From positions 1,085,008 to 1,149,007 of the forward strand of contig NZ_RRUE01000001.1 in NCBI RefSeq assembly GCF_003892345.1: DNA of 64,000 nucleotides, read 5' to 3'. The notes below the pieces were generated by a model. That model was not told where the DNA came from. It made no database searches and saw only the letters and a program-made list of their open reading frames with translations. The stretch is from Lautropia dentalis. GTDB taxonomy: Bacteria > Pseudomonadota > Gammaproteobacteria > Burkholderiales > Burkholderiaceae_E. Shown here in pieces: positions 1 through 8,160 of the stretch. The position numbers and the translations under genes were made by a program. The number at the start of each line of letters is the position of its first letter. Position 1 is the stretch's first letter.

Positions 1-555
1 GAAGACGAGGAACGAGAGGTTGCCTGGGTGGGGGCAATCGATCCGTATATCCAGTCACTGGATCGGGAAGATATTTCGCCCGTCGATTTCGTCCGTGCGT
101 ATGTGCAAAGCCTGGTTTCTGAGGAGGGGGCGAATACTGCGCTTTGCGACAGGAATGTGATTGCCTGGCTGGATGAGGTAAGGAATCTGGGAGATGAGAC
201 CTTCACCGCTGAATGGGTGAGGGCTTTGACGGAGCACGTCAGGAAGTTAGGGCTTCCCCGTTTGCCTGACGGCCAGGATATGGACGGAAAAGAACTTCAG
301 CTGGGAAGCGGGGAACTTTCCGACCTGTTTGCTGCTTCATGGAAATTGCACAAGGCCAGCAATGCTCCGTGCGAAGGCGTTCATATTCGCGCGTCCATGA
401 ACATCTGGTGGGCGGGGGCAGCACGTTCCGAGCACGCAAGCGCGTTTACGGGATGGATGAAGAGCGATACATGTACAGAAAGGGTTCTGTCAGAAGATCA
501 TGCAGGTATCATCCGGTCGGAAGTTCTGCTAAGGGACATCATATCCATCTCATGA
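1..555 (+). CDS. Hypothetical protein, 5' end outside the window
   Basis: The frame is open from the first base, so the gene begins outside the window. GTG at 28 is the first in-frame start candidate, but nothing marks it as the true start. The 184 visible residues are acidic, show no signal peptide or membrane segment, and end at TGA 553-555. I recognise no family. Base composition is visibly lower in G+C than the housekeeping genes further right and an insertion sequence lies 740 bp downstream, so this may be the edge of an acquired segment. Function unknown. Confidence 0.55.
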   Translation, partial: EDEEREVAWVGAIDPYIQSLDREDISPVDFVRAYVQSLVSEEGANTALCDRNVIAWLDEVRNLGDETFTAEWVRALTEHVRKLGLPRLPDGQDMDGKELQLGSGELSDLFAASWKLHKASNAPCEGVHIRASMNIWWAGAARSEHASAFTGWMKSDTCTERVLSEDHAGIIRSEVLLRDIISIS

Positions 556-946
556 AAGCTGGATGTGGACATTTTGCAGGCCCGGCACCGTCTGTACCAG
601 ACGGCGCGTAGCCAGACACCATTACGCTGGTCAGGCAACATCCGCAACTGACAACCCATCACGATAGTCACGTTCAACCCGGAGCGTGGCAGCGTGGCTC
701 AGGCAGTCACCAATCCGTGCAGTAACGGACAGACGGCTGCATGATCCATCGAACAACTTGACTTTCACCCCAGGAGCCCGTTCAACGACGGGCTGGCTGG
801 CGGATTCTGGGTTGTTCAGGGCTGACTCATCAACTTATGGTTCAAGCATTGCATTCCATTCGCGCCAAAACAGGTGTCCTCCTGCATTAAGTGGATAGCT
901 GTTTTGGCGCAGGGGCTGAACAATGTAATTGACAACCGTTTGCGAC
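556..946. other. Intergenic stretch with a 12-bp inverted repeat
   Basis: About 390 bp between two convergent genes with no convincing coding frame. It holds a perfect inverted repeat with arms 862-873 (GCGCCAAAACAG) and 899-910, separated by 25 bases. There is no T-tract on either side, so it is not an obvious terminator. It could be an operator, or the worn end of a mobile element. Confidence 0.4.
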
Positions 947-1237
947 TTATTTTCGACGGAGCTTCATGTACTCAATATGCGCCCTACGGCAATAGTCGCG
1001 TGCCCCAGCCCTTTTTTCACCACCAGGCATTGCTCTTACTCGCAATATGCATGAATTGTAATGCATTGGTTGAATTGCGGTTGGAGGGGTCACAATATTG
1101 CCTAATCCCAGCGTAGGAAGTGATATCTTCTGTTCTGAAGCATAGGCATTTTCTAGTGCGTTGTCTCCGTTGCTGGTGGCGTGTGCATTGTAAGTTGCCA
1201 GAAGTAGCATGGCAGCAATTGTCATAAGCTTCTTCAT
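947..1237 (-). CDS. Small secreted protein of unknown function
   Basis: Predicted 96-residue protein. The start is chosen at ATG 1237 because AGGAGA lies 6-8 bases upstream and the protein then opens with a classical signal peptide: MKK, a hydrophobic core (about residues 5-14) and an AHA-T cleavage region near residue 20. The open frame extends 10 codons further up, but those residues precede the signal peptide. The mature part is about 75 residues with two cysteines, which could form a disulfide, and a basic C terminus ending in KLRRK. No family recognised. An ISL3 element sits 56 bp upstream of the start, between this gene and a strong-looking promoter (2717-2744), so native expression has probably been changed. 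Confidence 0.6.
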   Translation of the reverse strand: MKKLMTIAAMLLLATYNAHATSNGDNALENAYASEQKISLPTLGLGNIVTPPTAIQPMHYNSCILRVRAMPGGEKRAGARDYCRRAHIEYMKLRRK

Positions 1238-1293
1238 TTGATTTTCTCCTGTGAAATGAAGAGTCATGCTCCAGCAACAAACCTATATTGTAT

Positions 1294-2679
1294 GGGTCTT
1301 CGCGGATCAGTGTGGGTGCAATCGGGCGTTTTCGGGTAGCGGGGGCAGGAAACTGGCAATGACCTTGAGCCTCAGATAGTCCTCATCCCGGTATCCGTAA
1401 GCACTGCGCTGAATGACCCGGATCTTGTTGTTCAGCCCCTCCACCATCCCCAGGCTGACCTTGTTCTCGGGTCGGCAGTAGGCGGCAATGCCATCCCAGT
1501 GCCGCTCTATCATTTCGGCAAACTTTCGGTACGGTTCAAGACGCTGCCATCGCAGGCTCTGTTTCCAGCGCTCGAAGAACGCCCTGGCACCGCGCTCGGT
1601 TCTGTAGCTCCACAGCTGCCCAAACGACTCCTTCAGCAGGTAGGCCGTGTTCAGCCGCCGATTGGCTGCCAGCAGCTTCTTGAGTGCCTGCCGGCCTTCC
1701 AGCGTCAGGTTTTCCTGCGCCGACAGCAGCGTATAGCGCTGCCCCTTGATCCACGACCTGTCCTTGCCTTGCAGACGCTTGTACTCGTCGCGCCTGACCT
1801 GATCGAGCGCCTTCGAGAGATGCCGCATGATGTGGAACTTGTCGAACACGATCGCTGCGTTGGGAGCCTTGTCGCGCACCGCGTTGCGAAACGGGCGCCA
1901 CATGTCGATCACCACAAGCTCGATGCCATCGCTTGCCTTGCTCCCCAGCTGGGCGAAGAACTGCTCCACATCGGCTTGCGTGCGTCCGTTGCCGCCCATC
2001 CATATCGGTCTGCCCTGGTCCAGATCACTGACCACCACGCGATAGTCATGCCCCTTTCTGACCGCTATCTCATCGATGCCTATCGCTCTGGGCCTGAGCC
2101 GACCGGCACGACGAACCTGTTCCTGCATGTACAGCTTCGACAGATCCTTCACCGTGCTGTCGTGAAGCCGCTCCAGCTCTGCCACGGCCTTGTTGCTCAT
2201 GCTCGTGCACAACCTGCCGACATGCAGCGCAAAGCGCTCGGTATAGCGTGGATTCTGCGCCAGCCAGTCAAGCCGTTCTACATGCACGCCGCCGCACCCC
2301 GAACACCGTACCCGCCAACGTTCGAACTCCAGGTACACCACCCAGTCTGCCACCCGAAGATCCCGCACACGGCACCTCCGCTGGTCGTAACGCCCCCGGC
2401 AGCGCTGCCCGCAATTTGAGCAAATGGCCGTTTTTTTCGGCGTCTCAGCTGCACGACTCTCGCCTTGGGGTCCCCGAAGATTCCCTTCAACTTCGCCGAT
2501 GCCACGAAGCCGGGAACGGACAAAAGCTCCCTCAGACTGCGACCTGTTTTCATGCACAGCACCTCGATCCAGTGTCGATACACGATACGACATCATCATC
2601 TGCGCTGTAAAGCCCTTGATTTCAGGCATCAAACGCCGATTCCACCCTCCAGGTCATCCACACTGATCCGCGAAGACCC
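1294..2679 (-). mobile_element. Complete ISL3-family insertion sequence
   Basis: A 1,386-bp element bounded by 22-bp inverted repeats without mismatch: left 1294-1315 and right 2658-2679, each beginning GGGTCTTCGCGGATCAGT when read inward. It is flanked by an 8-bp direct repeat, TATTGTAT, at 1286-1293 and 2680-2687. Eight-base target duplications are usual for ISL3 elements. Perfect ends and an intact duplication point to a recent insertion. The single gene inside is an ISL3 transposase in two overlapping frames. The element splits a promoter (2717-2744) from the small secreted-protein gene at 947-1237. Confidence 0.92.
1307..2553 (-). CDS. ISL3-family transposase, reading frame shifted at an A7 run
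   Basis: DDE-type transposase of an ISL3 element. The main frame (up to 2632 if read alone) carries a zinc-binding region beginning CSNCGQRC, then the catalytic segments around GIDEIAVRKG, VVIDMWRPF and EGLNNKIR, and the conserved FDKFHIMRHL. The segment upstream of the zinc finger in that frame looks unlike a transposase. The overlapping frame supplies a plausible N terminus starting MKTGRSLRELL (ATG 2553, GAGGTG upstream) and ending VVQLRRRKK at an A7 run (complement of 2431-2437). A -1 slip on A AAA AAA joins the two exactly, giving about 415 residues. The shift is either programmed frameshifting or a mutation that inactivates the gene; the sequence alone cannot decide. Confidence 0.85.
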
Positions 2680-2716
2680 TATTGTATGAATGAAGGTTTA
2701 ACTGCTGAGCGTTTCA

Positions 2717-2744
2717 ATTATACGAAAACGTATCAATTCGTCAA
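2717..2744 (-). promoter_or_regulatory. Predicted sigma70 promoter, now separated from its gene
   Basis: On the minus strand, -35 TTGACG (2744-2739), a 16-bp spacer and -10 TATAAT (2722-2717). The spacer contains the small palindrome ATACG-TTTT-CGTAT. Transcription would run left, across the insertion site of the ISL3 element (right end 2679), towards the small secreted-protein gene at 1237. It now probably feeds transcription into the transposase. Confidence 0.6.
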
Positions 2745-2795
2745 TAGTTTTCTGGTATAAGTGGTGGTTGAAAAGATGCCGGGTTTGCTTATGGC

Positions 2796-2860
2796 AATAA
2801 AAAACGCCGGCAGCCAAGTTGGCCAACCGGCGTTTTCAGCACTCTCGCGCGGGAGTGCTG
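2796..2860 (-). terminator. Rho-independent terminator of the TonB receptor gene
   Basis: Reading the minus strand, AACGCCGG and CCGGCGTT form an 8-bp G+C-rich stem within 2803-2835, followed by a run of six T (TTTTTT) at 2804-2798. A second hairpin, CAGCACTC/GAGTGCTG at 2837-2860, lies between it and the receptor stop codon at 2881. Confidence 0.75.
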
Positions 2861-2880
2861 CGGTTCATGACAACGTATGC

Positions 2881-5190
2881 TTACCAGCGATACGTGATCG
2901 TGCCGGTAATACGACGGCGTGATCCCCAGCCGCAGTCTCCGCCACTGCTGCAGTAGGCGACATATTTCTTGTCGCTCACGTTGTTGGCGTTCAGCGCGAA
3001 CGTGACGTTGTTGACCTCGTAGCTCGCCATTAGATCGCCTGTAACCACGGACGGAACTTTGACGCCGTCGTTGGACCCGTCGCCCATCTCGCCCTTGTAG
3101 ATGACGCCTGCGCCCACGCGAAGATTGGGCAGACCAAAGTCACTGAAGCGATAGGTTGCCGAAATGGCCGCAGTGTGTTTTGGAATTGTCTGGAGCTGAG
3201 CTTTGAGGCTATTTGCTGTTGCCTCATCCACAACCGCATTATAGGCGCGGTTGTAGGTGTACTGAGCAATAAGATTCACCGTTCTCAGATTGAACGCGGA
3301 TTCAAGCTCAATGCCTCTGGATTTGATTTTGCCATTCTGGATGCTGTAGCCCGGGTTATTTGGGTCGTCAAGAACGCCGTTCTTCTGATTGATGTTGAAC
3401 ACTCCGCCAGTAAGGAGAATGCGTTTGTCGGGCGAGAGCCATTTCACACCGCCTTCAACTTGTTTTCCGACAGTGGGTTTGGCAAGTCCTCCATCTGCAA
3501 GCCTGGTGCCGTACTGTGCTTCGAACGATTCCGCATAATTGATGTACGGTGAAACGCCTCCACCGACATCCCAAACCACACCGATGTTGGGACTGACTTT
3601 GTGGTCGTTCTGTTTGGTTACGGCATTTTTCTCCTGACCGGGGCTTGTGAGTCTCTGCTCCACGCGGTCATAGCGCAGCGCACCAGTAATGGACAGTGCG
3701 TCCGTCAGCTTGACCTGGTCTTGAAGTGTTATACCGTATGCCTTGAATTTCTTGGTTTGAGGATCAATCTCAGAGAGATCCGGTAACTCGTAACCCCCAT
3801 ACACAGGGTCATAGGCGTTGAGAGGTGTCGCCTCCGCTTCCATAGACCTGGTGGTGCCATGGATGTTGTTCATGTCAAAACCAATCAACGCGTTGTGCTT
3901 CATGCTTCCCGTGTTGAAATGGCCCTGGAACAGAAGGTCTCCAGTCAATGAGTTTCTGCGTCCTGACTCATGGCTGAAGGTACGTTGCATGTACTGACCG
4001 TTTTCAATGTCAACCTCGCCATCTTCGTTTACCCAGACCTCATCCATCAGTGAATAGTTGGGATACATGGTATTCAGAATCCGCTCGTTCTTGGCGAAGC
4101 GCAGATGGTGACGCATGCTCCAGTTGTCGCTGAGTTGCTGGTTCACCTCCCAGCCCGCACGTTTCCGAATGCCGCGCGCGCGATCAAAATCAGGTTCACT
4201 GACGAACAGGCGGGGAGAGATCTTGCCAATGGCGCGGTTTTGAAGGGTGCCCAGCCGCGGCAGGTACCCCTGCACGGTGTTGTTGTAGTCACGCTGATAT
4301 TCAGCAAATACCGTTATATTGGTACGTGCGGTGGGAACCCATGTCAGCATGGGTTTGAAGACGGCGCGCTCGCTTTTGGCGTGGTGTACCTGGGCGCCAC
4401 CCTTGCTACCCAAGGCTATCACCCGGTACAGCCACTGGCCATCCTTGTCCAGTGGGCCGGTGGAGTCCAGTGACATCAGTTTTGTGTCGTAGGTTCCGTA
4501 GCTGACGTTCAGTTCGCCAAACTTGGTGGCCTGTGGACGCTTACTGACCAGGTGGATGATCCCCCCCGGGCTGTTGTGACCAGAGAGTGCCGAGCTTGGG
4601 CCACGCAGCACTTCCATCCGCTCATACAGGAAAGGTTCGTCCCTTACGTCCCCTTTCTCAGAGGTATCAGTGATGTCAGGAATCCCATCCTGGAAGGCAC
4701 GGGTACCGAAGCCGCGCATCTGGATCCAGTCGCCTAGAGGATCCTCACCGAAGTTTCCGGAAGAAACCCCTGGCATATACCGCATGGCTTCAGAAAGGCT
4801 GCGGGAATTCTGATCCTGAATCTGCTGGGCACCAATCACGCTGATCGAGCGGGGAATCTCGTTGATCGGCGTTTCGGTCCGCGTGCCCGCCGAGGAGTTG
4901 GTCGGCACATACCCACTCACCTGGTTCACATCCCGGCTGCGATCCGTCACGTTGATCTCCGGCAGCGTGGCCGCCTTGACCTTCAGGCCGGAACCGCTGC
5001 TGCCGTCATCGCCGGTGGCGCGAATGGCACCGTCGTCACCCGTTGCACGAATCGCACCATCGTCGCTGGTGGCGCGGATGGCGCCATCATCTGATACTTC
5101 CTGGGCGTGGATGCCGCTTCCGGAGAACAGAATCCCACACGCGCCAAGGCTGACGACCAGCGGTCTGAGGGAAAAATGCTTAGGTTTCAT
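2881..5190 (-). CDS. TonB-dependent ferric-siderophore receptor
   Basis: A 769-residue outer-membrane receptor that would import a ferric siderophore using TonB energy. A signal peptide (residues 1-30, ending in AQ) is followed by three 9-residue tandem repeats of the type SDDGAIRAT (residues 33-59), then a plug domain opening near EIPRSISVIGAQQIQDQ (about 108-220, with LRGPSSALSG and PGGIIHLVSKRP) and a 22-strand-type barrel ending YRW, the expected aromatic C terminus. There is no room for an STN signalling domain, so it resembles FhuE/FoxA-type rather than FpvA-type receptors. AAGGAG lies about 10 bases before ATG 5190. A promoter with a possible Fur site lies upstream. It sits next to siderophore biosynthesis genes, which supports a hydroxamate siderophore as ligand; the exact ligand is inferred. 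Confidence 0.93.
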   Translation of the reverse strand: MKPKHFSLRPLVVSLGACGILFSGSGIHAQEVSDDGAIRATSDDGAIRATGDDGAIRATGDDGSSGSGLKVKAATLPEINVTDRSRDVNQVSGYVPTNSSAGTRTETPINEIPRSISVIGAQQIQDQNSRSLSEAMRYMPGVSSGNFGEDPLGDWIQMRGFGTRAFQDGIPDITDTSEKGDVRDEPFLYERMEVLRGPSSALSGHNSPGGIIHLVSKRPQATKFGELNVSYGTYDTKLMSLDSTGPLDKDGQWLYRVIALGSKGGAQVHHAKSERAVFKPMLTWVPTARTNITVFAEYQRDYNNTVQGYLPRLGTLQNRAIGKISPRLFVSEPDFDRARGIRKRAGWEVNQQLSDNWSMRHHLRFAKNERILNTMYPNYSLMDEVWVNEDGEVDIENGQYMQRTFSHESGRRNSLTGDLLFQGHFNTGSMKHNALIGFDMNNIHGTTRSMEAEATPLNAYDPVYGGYELPDLSEIDPQTKKFKAYGITLQDQVKLTDALSITGALRYDRVEQRLTSPGQEKNAVTKQNDHKVSPNIGVVWDVGGGVSPYINYAESFEAQYGTRLADGGLAKPTVGKQVEGGVKWLSPDKRILLTGGVFNINQKNGVLDDPNNPGYSIQNGKIKSRGIELESAFNLRTVNLIAQYTYNRAYNAVVDEATANSLKAQLQTIPKHTAAISATYRFSDFGLPNLRVGAGVIYKGEMGDGSNDGVKVPSVVTGDLMASYEVNNVTFALNANNVSDKKYVAYCSSGGDCGWGSRRRITGTITYRW

Positions 5191-5298
5191 GTGGGCTCAT
5201 CTCCTTGAGCAAAAGAGTTAAGGGAAATCCGGCGCAGATCCCGATACGGGCCCCGTCCCGAGGGGCGTTTAACACATAGTTGTGGTCTCTGCAGACCT

Positions 5299-5328
5299 AA
5301 CATATATGCGTATCAATATGATTGGCAA
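5299..5328 (-). promoter_or_regulatory. Candidate promoter with overlapping Fur-like site
   Basis: On the minus strand TTGCCA (5328-5323) and TATGTT (5304-5299) are spaced 18 bp apart, about 110 bp upstream of the receptor start. The spacer reads as three imperfect NATWAT-like hexamers (AATCAT, ATTGAT, ACGCAT), the pattern of Fur operators. The match is partial; iron control is expected for such a receptor but not proven here. Confidence 0.4.
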
Positions 5329-5392
5329 CCTGCAAAACGTAACCAGATGATCGCAAATGTTTCTCAAACTTCATGAAACTTGACAATGTGGT

Positions 5393-6595
5393 TCAGGGCG
5401 CCGGTGCAACGGCGGGGTCCGGCGCCAGCCCCATCAGCTCGCGTCCCATGGCTTCGGCGCACAGGTCGTAGTTGGTGTAGGCATGGGCGGCGGTGATGTT
5501 CATGTCGCGAAAAAGCCGCTGCAGCGGGTTTTTGTGCGGCCATGCCGAGGCGCCAGAGGCGATGAACAGCCGGTTGACGGCCTCGGCGCACTGGTTGACG
5601 GCGTAAGCCTGGTCGGTGCGCCAGGCCACGGCGGTTTCCTGCGAGGGGTAACGCTGGGCTTCGGCGTGCTGCTGGTGGTCCAGCCACGAGGTTTCCATCA
5701 GCGCGCGCGCGGCACGGATCTGGTGGGCCGACTGGCCCAGTTTCTGCAGAATGTGATGCTGCGTACCAACAGCGATACTGTTGTACGCGTGCCGCCGATT
5801 GCGGTTTTTTTCCACGAAAAGGTCCAGCATCCGTTGCGCGATACCCAGGCCGATGGCGGCAAAGATGCTGGCAAAGTAGGGGCGGTACGGCGCATGGAAG
5901 AGCCGGCTGTCGGGGTGGGCGGATATTCCGGCCGATTTCCCTTCACGCAGCATGTCGTCGATGGGCTGGATGCGGTAGTCGGGGATGAACACCTGGTCCA
6001 GCACGAGGGTTTTGGAGCCGCTGCCGGCCATGCCGGCGCTGTCCCAGTCGTCGTCGATGGTGTAGTCCTGCCGTGGCAGCACGGCCAGGCAGTACGTTTT
6101 GCTGCCGTCGGCCTGCGGGCGATTCACGCCCACGATGGCCCATTCGGTGTGGTCACAGCCACTGCTCCAGCCAAAGCGGCCCGACAGGCGTATGCCGCCG
6201 TCCACTTCCTCGTGCTCTCCCAGCGGGGCGATGCTGCTGCTGGCGGTGGCATCCGGGCTGTGCAGCCATACCTCGTCCTGCAGCCGCTTCGGAAAATGCG
6301 CCAGCATGAAGTGGTGGGTGCACATCAGGCCAAATGCCCAGGCGGTGCTGGCGCAGGCGCCGGCAATGTCCATCAGGCAGTGGGTTAGTACCGGCAGGGG
6401 GGCTTCGTATCCGCCGTAGGCCCTGGGCAGGAACACCCTGTGCAGGCCGGTTGCCTTCAGCAGGGCGATGTTTTCTGCGGGCACCATGCGGTCCTGTTCC
6501 GTTTGCGCGGCCCGGGCCCCGATCTGCGGCAGCACGGCACGGACGCGCTCCGCAAGCTGCGCGGCTTCAGAGGGATGGGGAGGCTTCGGATTCAT
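5393..6595 (-). CDS. Acyl-CoA dehydrogenase-fold flavin monooxygenase (class D)
   Basis: About 400 residues with the fold of HsaA/HpaB-C2-type, two-component flavin-dependent hydroxylases: an N-terminal helical domain, a central beta domain containing LSGRFGWSSGCDHTEWAIVG and DDDWDSAGMAGSGSKT, and a C-terminal helical domain. These enzymes use reduced flavin from a separate reductase and O2. ATG 6595 is chosen because the conserved part starts soon after; ATG 6604 is an alternative, and either overlaps the 3' end of the upstream ornithine monooxygenase gene by about 30 bp, so the two are translationally coupled. It is not a standard pyoverdine or ornibactin gene. Hydroxylation or N-oxidation of a siderophore building block is a plausible role but is inferred. 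No flavin reductase gene is visible. Confidence 0.8.
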   Translation of the reverse strand: MNPKPPHPSEAAQLAERVRAVLPQIGARAAQTEQDRMVPAENIALLKATGLHRVFLPRAYGGYEAPLPVLTHCLMDIAGACASTAWAFGLMCTHHFMLAHFPKRLQDEVWLHSPDATASSSIAPLGEHEEVDGGIRLSGRFGWSSGCDHTEWAIVGVNRPQADGSKTYCLAVLPRQDYTIDDDWDSAGMAGSGSKTLVLDQVFIPDYRIQPIDDMLREGKSAGISAHPDSRLFHAPYRPYFASIFAAIGLGIAQRMLDLFVEKNRNRRHAYNSIAVGTQHHILQKLGQSAHQIRAARALMETSWLDHQQHAEAQRYPSQETAVAWRTDQAYAVNQCAEAVNRLFIASGASAWPHKNPLQRLFRDMNITAAHAYTNYDLCAEAMGRELMGLAPDPAVAPAP

Positions 6596-7928
6596 GGCGG
6601 GCATGGTGCTGTCTGGAGGCGGATGAAGCGGCCGGGAGGCTGTCCGGACCATCGAACTGTCCGGCCGAGGCAAGCAGCGTGTCGGCAATCTGTCCGGCGC
6701 GGATGGCCGCAACCGACAGCAGGGTGTCGCTCAGGCCGTGGGTGGCTTCGTTGGAACCGAGCACGAACACGGTGGGTTCGAATTCGCGCACCGATTTCAG
6801 CCGGTAGTGGCGGTCCACCGAAAAATCGGTGATGTACGGCCGGATCTCGCCCAGCAGCTTCTGGTGCAGCGAGCGCTCGTAGCCGGTGGCCAGGATGACG
6901 GCGTCATGGGCCTGCTGGTACTGGCGGCCGGTGTTGAGGTCGGTCAGCACCAGTTCCACATGGTCTGCACGTGGCACCACGGCAGAAACCTCGTGCCGCA
7001 TGCGCAGTCGCAGCCTGTCCGGATGCAGGAACCGGTCCTCGTACAGGCGCCGGTTCATGGCATGCAGCAGGTCCACGTCGATGGCCGCGTAGTTGGTGTG
7101 GTGAAAGGCTTCGAGGAAGGCCGCGCGCTGGGCCGCATCCAGCTGATAGAAATGGTCGATGAATTCCTCGTCGAAGATTCGGTTGACGAAGGGGGTTTCA
7201 TCGGCCGGTCGGGGGGCGTAGGCGCGGGCGACGAGATCGACGTGGTTGGCTTCGTCGCTGGCCAGGTCCATGAAGATTTCCGCCGCGCTCTGGCCGGCAC
7301 CGATGATGGCGTAGCGCCGCGCGCCGGGGTTCCGGCTGCGGCCCGCCAGATAGTGATGGGAATGAAAGACCCGGGCATCGGCCATGGCCGGCTGGAAGGC
7401 CGCCGGCACGCGGGGGGAGCCCCCCAGGCTGGTGATCAGGTTGCGGGTGCGCCGTCTGATCCGTTCGCCCTCTGCCGTGTGCGAGGTGACTTCCAGCAGG
7501 GTCACGCGGCCCGATTCCACCACCGGGTCGATGGCGGTCACGGTCTCGCCGGTGCTGGCCCAGTCGCGCAGCTGGTCGAAGGCCCACGTCAGGTAGTCGT
7601 TGAACTCCACCCGGCTGGGGTTGAAGCTCTTGAGGTTGCAGAACGCGCTGAAGCGCCCCTGCTGGTGGACGTAGTTGATGAACGAGTAGGGGCTGCGCGG
7701 GTTGCGGGGGGTGGCCAGATCCTTCAGGAAGCTCACCTGCATGTCGGCATCCCGGATCAGCATCTGCGGGTGCCACGAGAAGGTGCGCTGCCGTTCGAGG
7801 AATACCGCGTTGAATGCGTCCCGGGCGCGCTGCCCCGGATGGCGTTGCTGGAGGCGCTCTTCCAGGGCGATGGCGATGGCCATGTTGGAAGGGCCGAAGC
7901 CGACGCCGATTGCGTCATGCACGGTCAT
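6567..7928 (-). CDS. pvdA: L-ornithine N5-monooxygenase (siderophore biosynthesis)
   Basis: A 453-residue class B N-hydroxylating monooxygenase that converts L-ornithine to N5-hydroxyornithine with NADPH, FAD and O2, the first step to hydroxamate siderophores. Visible motifs are the FAD site GVGFGPSN (residues 8-15), the substrate and NADPH region FLKDLATPRNPRSPYSF (about 69-85), the NADPH site IIGAGQSAAE (about 210) and the C-terminal ATGY motif (about 350). Length and order match PvdA/SidA proteins. The gene is divergent from the pvdF-like gene at 8161 and overlaps the following flavin monooxygenase gene, which suggests a two-gene operon. The basic C-terminal tail of about 25 residues is the overlap zone and may be non-essential. 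Confidence 0.93.
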   Translation of the reverse strand: MTVHDAIGVGFGPSNMAIAIALEERLQQRHPGQRARDAFNAVFLERQRTFSWHPQMLIRDADMQVSFLKDLATPRNPRSPYSFINYVHQQGRFSAFCNLKSFNPSRVEFNDYLTWAFDQLRDWASTGETVTAIDPVVESGRVTLLEVTSHTAEGERIRRRTRNLITSLGGSPRVPAAFQPAMADARVFHSHHYLAGRSRNPGARRYAIIGAGQSAAEIFMDLASDEANHVDLVARAYAPRPADETPFVNRIFDEEFIDHFYQLDAAQRAAFLEAFHHTNYAAIDVDLLHAMNRRLYEDRFLHPDRLRLRMRHEVSAVVPRADHVELVLTDLNTGRQYQQAHDAVILATGYERSLHQKLLGEIRPYITDFSVDRHYRLKSVREFEPTVFVLGSNEATHGLSDTLLSVAAIRAGQIADTLLASAGQFDGPDSLPAASSASRQHHARHESEASPSL

Positions 7929-8160
7929 GGATTCTCCTTGTCAGGGCTGGCCTGTGAGGACATGAGGAAGGGGATGAGGCCCCCCGGGCAGGCATCGGCC
8001 CATGGAGTCTCTGTCACTACTGGACGAATCTGCACGATTTTTGTTTAATGATGTAGTATTTAGATACGTATATTGAACAAAAAGCGGCCCGTTCCGTCTA
8101 ATTGATTCGGGTGTTGGTGCATGTGTCGCCAATTGTTGATATCTTGACAAAGGTGGGTCG
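7929..8160. promoter_or_regulatory. Divergent promoter region of the siderophore genes
   Basis: A 232-bp gap between the divergent pvdA and pvdF starts. The segment 8035-8090 is strongly A+T-rich compared with its surroundings and contains TAAAT-like and CGT elements on both strands, but I cannot assign a confident -35/-10 pair, an extracytoplasmic sigma-factor site or a Fur box. By position it should carry the promoters of both transcripts. Confidence 0.45.
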
